Assembly (NCBI RefSeq): GCF_023516555.1
Contig: NZ_JAMGBD010000002.1
Span: forward strand, 588,981 to 652,980
Source of the DNA: Sphingomonas alba
GTDB taxonomy: Bacteria; Pseudomonadota; Alphaproteobacteria; Sphingomonadales; Sphingomonadaceae
Direction: 5' to 3'
DNA: 64,000 bases
Shown: one piece after another, positions 60,205 through 64,000 of the stretch
Numbering within the stretch: the stretch's first letter is position 1
How the letters are laid out: every line of letters starts with the position of its first letter
Translations under genes and position numbers: made by a program
The notes under the pieces: generated by a model
Databases searched by the model: none
Told to the model about the DNA's origin: nothing
What the model saw: only the letters and a program-made list of their open reading frames with translations

Positions 60205-61671
60205 ATGAGGGCGGAGCATGGCAAGCCGAAGCGAGCGCTGGCGCGCCTGGCGGCGACGGCCTGCTGCGCCTCGATTCTGGCGGGCTGCGTCCAGGGCCCT
60301 GACTACACCAGGCCGATGGTCGAAGTGCCCGACGCTTATCGCACGGCAACGCTTCTGACGCCTTCGGAAATCCGGGATCATTGGTGGACAGGCTATGGCG
60401 ATCCGCGGCTTGATGCGCTGGTCACCGAGGCCTTGTCGAACAACCGCGACCTTCGCATCGCCACCGCTCGCGTCGACGAATTTGCAGCGGTGCTAGCCGG
60501 CACCCGTTCCCAAGGGTTCCCGCAAGTGGGCTATGGGCTCAGCGGCAATCGTAGCCGCGCCAGCAAGGAGATGATCCCCTCCATAGTGGATCCGCTGAGC
60601 ACGACCTGGAGCGGACTGCTGTCGGCCAGCTGGGAGATCGATCTCTGGGGCCGCATTCGCAGGGAAACCGAAGCAGCGCGCGCGAATTTGCTGGCAAGCG
60701 AGGAAGCTCGCCAGGGCGTAACGCTCACCCTGATCTCGTCGGTCATCATTGGCTACGTCACCTTGCTCGACCTCGACGAGCAACTGCGGGTTTCGGAGCA
60801 GACGGTGGCGGGGCGCGCGAAGTCCGTCGATGTCTTCGAAAAGCGGCTTGCCGCCGGCTGGATTTCCGAGTTCGAAATGGCTCAGGTCCGCAGCGAATAT
60901 CAGGCGGCGGTGGCGTCGCTGCCTCCAATCCGTCAGGCCATTGCACAACAGGAAAACGCGCTGTCCGTCCTCGTCGGCCGCAATCCGGGCCCGATTGCAC
61001 GAGCAACGCCGGCCGAGATTGCCAATTATGGCCAGCTGACGATCCCGGCAGGCATTCCGTCCGAGCTGTTGGCGCGACGGCCGGACATCCGGCAGGCGGA
61101 ACAGCAACTCATCGCATCCAATGCCTTGATTGGATCGGCGCGCGCCCTTTTCTTCCCACGCATCACCCTGACCGGCCTGCTCGGTCTCGCCAGCCCATCG
61201 CTTGGGCGGCTATTCTCGGGCGATGCTCACACCTGGTCGTTTACAGGCGACGTCGCCGGTCCAATCTACACGGGGGGCGGGCTAACCGCCGCCGTCGACC
61301 AGGCAACCGCACGCCGTGACCAGTCACTCGCCAATTATGAGAAGGTTATCCAGAACGCCTTCAGGGATGTCGACGACGCTCTCGCTGCCGTCCAGCACGC
61401 CGCCGAATTCCGCGAAGCCATTCGCCTTCGTGTCTCCACGCTCCAGCGCGGAGTTGAGCTCGCCAATGAGCGCTACGAAAACGGATACTCAGACTATCTC
61501 GAGGTGCTGGATACGGAACGCAGCCTGTTCAACTCAGAGCTTCAATACGCATCCGCGCGCGGCGACTATCAGCGCGCCCTGGTGAATCTCTATCGCGCGC
61601 TCGGCGGCGACTGGGTTGGCGCTCCGGCCAATGCCGCATCCACTGTTCAATCGGGGGGAAGCAAGAAATGA
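60205..61671 (+). CDS. NodT-family outer membrane efflux lipoprotein
   Basis: 488 residues with lipobox LAGC (Cys28), followed by GPDYTRP, the usual start of the mature NodT/OprM channel. Coiled-coil helices and the paired motifs ARVDEFAAVLAG...SWEIDLWGRIRRETEAARA and ERYENGYSDYLEVLDTERSLF are characteristic. It overlaps the adaptor gene by 4 bp and is the outer-membrane part of the three-gene export system 60205-63870. Confidence 0.92.
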   Translation: MRAEHGKPKRALARLAATACCASILAGCVQGPDYTRPMVEVPDAYRTATLLTPSEIRDHWWTGYGDPRLDALVTEALSNNRDLRIATARVDEFAAVLAGTRSQGFPQVGYGLSGNRSRASKEMIPSIVDPLSTTWSGLLSASWEIDLWGRIRRETEAARANLLASEEARQGVTLTLISSVIIGYVTLLDLDEQLRVSEQTVAGRAKSVDVFEKRLAAGWISEFEMAQVRSEYQAAVASLPPIRQAIAQQENALSVLVGRNPGPIARATPAEIANYGQLTIPAGIPSELLARRPDIRQAEQQLIASNALIGSARALFFPRITLTGLLGLASPSLGRLFSGDAHTWSFTGDVAGPIYTGGGLTAAVDQATARRDQSLANYEKVIQNAFRDVDDALAAVQHAAEFREAIRLRVSTLQRGVELANERYENGYSDYLEVLDTERSLFNSELQYASARGDYQRALVNLYRALGGDWVGAPANAASTVQSGGSKK

Positions 61672-62831
61672 CCGAAGGCGCTCAGCCGGCGTCGGCTCCA
61701 TCTGGTACAGCGCCCGGACCGGTCGCAACCGAAATCGATATCGGGCCTGCCAAGCCGCCGGCAAGCCCGATGCGCAAGGTCATCCTGGTCGCGCTGATCC
61801 TGCTTCTGGTGTTGTTCGTCTATCACGTGCTCGCCGACCGCTACACGCCCTATACGTCGCAGGCGCGGGTCGAGACTTTCCTGACCCAGGTAGCGCCGGA
61901 AGTGGCCGGCGATGTCGTCGAAGTCGGGGTCAAGGACAACAGCGCGGTGCGCAAGGGCCAGCTGCTCTTCCGCATAGATCCCGAGCCGTATCAGGTCGCA
62001 CTTCGCTCCGCCGAAGCCAATCTGTCGGTGGCGCTGCAAGCGGCCGACGTCTCCGTCGCCGATGTCGCATCGGCGCAGGCCATGCTGACCAAGCAGCGGG
62101 TCGATCTTGCTGCCAACCGCCAGCTCGGCGGGATCGTCACCGGCCTTGTCGACAAGAAGGCGCTTGCAGAAACCCAGGGAATTCGGGCCCGCGCCGAGGT
62201 CGCGAAAACCGAAGCCGACCTGACCCGCGCGCAAGCGGATCTCGAAAAGGCCAGGGCCAATCTTGGGGCGCCCGGCATGAACAACCCCAAGGTCAAGCAG
62301 GCGCTCGCCGCCGTCGACCAGGCGAGGCTTGACCTGCGCAATACGGAAGTGCGCGCGCCGGCCAACGGAATCGTCACCAACCTGAGGCTGGCGCGCGGCC
62401 AGTATGTCGGCCCTGGGCAGCCGCTCTTGAGTTTCCTTGACAGCGGGCCCCGGTGGATCTCGGCCGATCTGCGTGAAAACCAGCTGGGCAATGTCGAGCC
62501 CGGTCAGGACGTCACCGTCGCCCTCGATATCAAACCGGGCAAGCTGTTCCGCGGCAAAGTGCAGAGCGTCGGCTGGGGCGTCAGCCAGGGTGACGAGGCG
62601 CCCAACGGCCAATTGTCATCAAACCCTCCGGACCAGGGCTGGGTGCGCGATCCGCAACGCTTTCCTGTCCGCATCCTCATCCTGCCAGACGAAGCCAAGG
62701 ACGCCGGCATCGACGTCGGCCGAAGCGGCGCCCAAGCGAACGTGATCATCTTCGCTAATGACGGTTCGCTGATGAACCCGATCGGGCGGCTCTGGATCCG
62801 GCTCGTCGCACTCCTCAGCTACCTGCAATAA
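61668..62831 (+). CDS. HlyD/EmrA-type efflux adaptor
   Basis: 387 residues. One transmembrane helix (about 35-57: KVILVALILLLVLFVYHVL) is followed by split lipoyl domains (FLTQVAPEVAGDVVEVGVKDN and RAPANGIVTNLRLARGQYVGPGQPLLSF), a coiled coil (about 110-205) and a beta-barrel. It bridges the inner-membrane DUF2955 protein and the NodT channel; the three genes are tightly spaced (4-bp overlap and 1-bp gap). Confidence 0.9.
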   Translation: MTEGAQPASAPSGTAPGPVATEIDIGPAKPPASPMRKVILVALILLLVLFVYHVLADRYTPYTSQARVETFLTQVAPEVAGDVVEVGVKDNSAVRKGQLLFRIDPEPYQVALRSAEANLSVALQAADVSVADVASAQAMLTKQRVDLAANRQLGGIVTGLVDKKALAETQGIRARAEVAKTEADLTRAQADLEKARANLGAPGMNNPKVKQALAAVDQARLDLRNTEVRAPANGIVTNLRLARGQYVGPGQPLLSFLDSGPRWISADLRENQLGNVEPGQDVTVALDIKPGKLFRGKVQSVGWGVSQGDEAPNGQLSSNPPDQGWVRDPQRFPVRILILPDEAKDAGIDVGRSGAQANVIIFANDGSLMNPIGRLWIRLVALLSYLQ

Positions 62832-62832
62832 A

Positions 62833-63870
62833 ATGGGCGAGGCAGCCCTGCCGGTCAAAGCCGCCCGCAATCCGGCGGACTCTGCGCGCATGCACTTCGT
62901 CCTGCGCTTCGCATTCGGAACGACCGCATCCTTTCTTGCCTGCGAATATATGGGGTGGCAGCCATCGGCGCTTGCCCCCGTACTCACCGGCGTCTTGCTC
63001 GCCAGCCTGCCGGTCGCACCACCACCCAAGGTTGGCGTGGTTTTGGTCGTCGTGATGGCGCTGTCGGCGTGGCTCGCTTTCTTCCTCACCATGTGGCTCA
63101 GCCAGGCACCCTATGTGCTTTTCATGGCCGTAGGCTTGATCATGTTCCTGGCGTTCGCCGGACTAGCGCATGGCAAGGGGGCTCTGCCCCTGACGCTGCT
63201 CCTCATTTGCATGGCAGTGATTCCGGTGGTCTCACTGACCGTCTCGCAGTTTGCCGGCGTCCTGCCGGGAATGCTGGTTCGGGCAATGCTCCTAGCCGTC
63301 CTGTTCGATTGGCTGAGCTTTGCTATCTGGCCTTTGCCTTCGCCTAAGAGCCCCGACCCGCCGGCGCCTCCCGCCGAGTATCCGGTGACGGTCGCACTGG
63401 TCGGGACAGCGATCGTCCTGCCCGTCATGCTTGTCTACCTGTCGTTTGGGCTGACCGACGCGATCCCGGTATTGCTGACCACCGTCTTGCTGATCGCGAA
63501 GATGGAGGAGGAACGCGGCGCCGCCGCTGGGTGGGCAAAACTGACCGGCAATTTCCTCGGCGGGTTTGTCGCCGTAGCCGCATTTTACCTGCTGAGCATC
63601 GCACCTTCGCTCGCGTCGCTCGGCCTGATCACCTTCATCATCGGCGTCGCGTTCGGAGACCGGATCGTGAAGGGCGGTGTCCGCGGCGGCAATGCCTTGC
63701 TTGCCTACAATGCGACGATGGTCATCTTTGGCCTGGCCTTGCTCAAGGGCGCCGGCAACAGCGGCACCTGGGGCGCGCGTGTTGTGCAATTCGCCATCGC
63801 CGTCATCTTCGCGGTCGGCATGATGCGGCTGCTGATGCCGCTTGCAAGACCCAAGTCGGCGCGCTCCTGA
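62833..63870 (+). CDS. DUF2955 / FUSC-like inner membrane transporter
   Basis: 345 residues with about ten hydrophobic segments in two groups (about 20-160 and 185-335), and the motif SARMHFVLRFAFGTTASFLACEYMGWQPSALAPVL typical of DUF2955 and AaeB-like FUSC proteins. AaeB exports aromatic carboxylates in E. coli with the HlyD protein AaeA. Here NodT is added, so the three proteins could span the whole envelope. Substrate unknown; aromatic acids or toxic organics are a guess from AaeB. Confidence 0.83.
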   Translation: MGEAALPVKAARNPADSARMHFVLRFAFGTTASFLACEYMGWQPSALAPVLTGVLLASLPVAPPPKVGVVLVVVMALSAWLAFFLTMWLSQAPYVLFMAVGLIMFLAFAGLAHGKGALPLTLLLICMAVIPVVSLTVSQFAGVLPGMLVRAMLLAVLFDWLSFAIWPLPSPKSPDPPAPPAEYPVTVALVGTAIVLPVMLVYLSFGLTDAIPVLLTTVLLIAKMEEERGAAAGWAKLTGNFLGGFVAVAAFYLLSIAPSLASLGLITFIIGVAFGDRIVKGGVRGGNALLAYNATMVIFGLALLKGAGNSGTWGARVVQFAIAVIFAVGMMRLLMPLARPKSARS

Positions 63871-63882
63871 CAGGCAAAATAT

Positions 63883-63913
63883 TGGCCCGCCGGACAGGGA
63901 GGCCGGCGGGCCA
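63883..63913. terminator. Bidirectional hairpin terminator
   Basis: A perfect 11-bp stem (TGGCCCGCCGG / CCGGCGGGCCA) with a 9-nt loop, 13 bp after the DUF2955 gene and 51 bp before the stop of a convergent gene. No strong T-run follows, but position and stability fit a shared terminator. Confidence 0.75.
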
Positions 63914-63963
63914 GGCTCTCGAATCCGGCGGGAGATCAATGCCGGCTCAAGGGAGGGTTTCGG

Positions 63964-64000
63964 TTACCCGCGTTCCGGCTCCGGCGGCGGCGGCGGAGGC
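63964..64000 (-). CDS. C-terminus of a proline-rich protein (gene enters from the right)
   Basis: Reading leftward from the right edge, an open frame gives six consecutive prolines, then EPERG and a TAA stop at 63964-63966. Proline runs like this end many sphingomonad outer-membrane OmpA-type proteins, but too little is visible to name it. The preceding hairpin supports a real convergent gene end here. Confidence 0.45.
   Translation of the reverse strand, partial: PPPPPPEPERG

Overview
The window is GC-rich, gene-dense chromosomal DNA from an alphaproteobacterium, most likely of the order Sphingomonadales. The support is a MipZ division-site ATPase (no MinC or MinD is seen), class I lysyl-tRNA synthetase, a PgmG-type bifunctional phosphohexomutase, Entner-Doudoroff zwf-edd, many secreted or outer-membrane enzymes of sphingomonad type, and one EcfG-like promoter. 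No tRNA, rRNA, CRISPR array, insertion sequence or prophage was recognised. Only two genes run off the edges: panC on the left, and a proline-rich C-terminus on the right.

Layout. 0-14.7 kb is mostly housekeeping: panC (partial), mipZ, phosphomannomutase/phosphoglucomutase, lysK facing a DinG-type helicase, sixA, the rpmF-plsX-fabH-ihfA-merR cluster, gloC, an M19 dipeptidase and a pabB-pabC fusion. 14.7-22.6 kb holds three members of the ligase-associated DNA damage response set (PdeM, the Lhr-like helicase and the exonuclease). They are separated by a DEDD nuclease, an atypical M20 protein, a lipoprotein and an esterase, and the ATP-dependent ligase is absent. 22.6-25.5 kb is an accessory stretch of very small genes and a membrane-anchored GH25 lysozyme, with strong inverted repeats. 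25.6-29.9 kb carries a DUF885 peptidase-like protein, an RcnB-like protein, an orphan 2Fe-2S subunit and an alpha/beta hydrolase.

29.9-45.4 kb is a surface-adhesin locus: a LapG-like periplasmic cysteine protease, HlyD, a SleB-type wall hydrolase, a LapB-like ABC transporter, a TolC-like channel and a roughly 2850-residue adhesin with T1SS-143-type repeats. Four of those repeats are exact 501-bp tandem units. The adhesin N-terminus has a PAAG tetrapeptide that could be cut by the protease, but no LapD receptor is present. 45.4-46.0 kb is a long AT-rich intergenic region with three GGTTAACC octamers.

46-55 kb holds a ferredoxin with an anthraniloyl/salicylyl-CoA monooxygenase fusion, PilZ, TonB, a glycine-zipper lipoprotein with an L,D-transpeptidase behind an EcfG-like promoter, and zwf-edd. 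55.3-60.1 kb is the most unusual cluster. It contains an anti-anti-sigma STAS protein, a metallo-beta-lactamase-fold enzyme, a CHASE2-PP2C sensor phosphatase, an OmpA lipoprotein, a FecR-domain protein and an RsbW-like kinase. Together they look like an envelope-sensing partner-switching module. 60.2-63.9 kb is a three-gene efflux system (NodT, HlyD, DUF2955) ending in a perfect hairpin.
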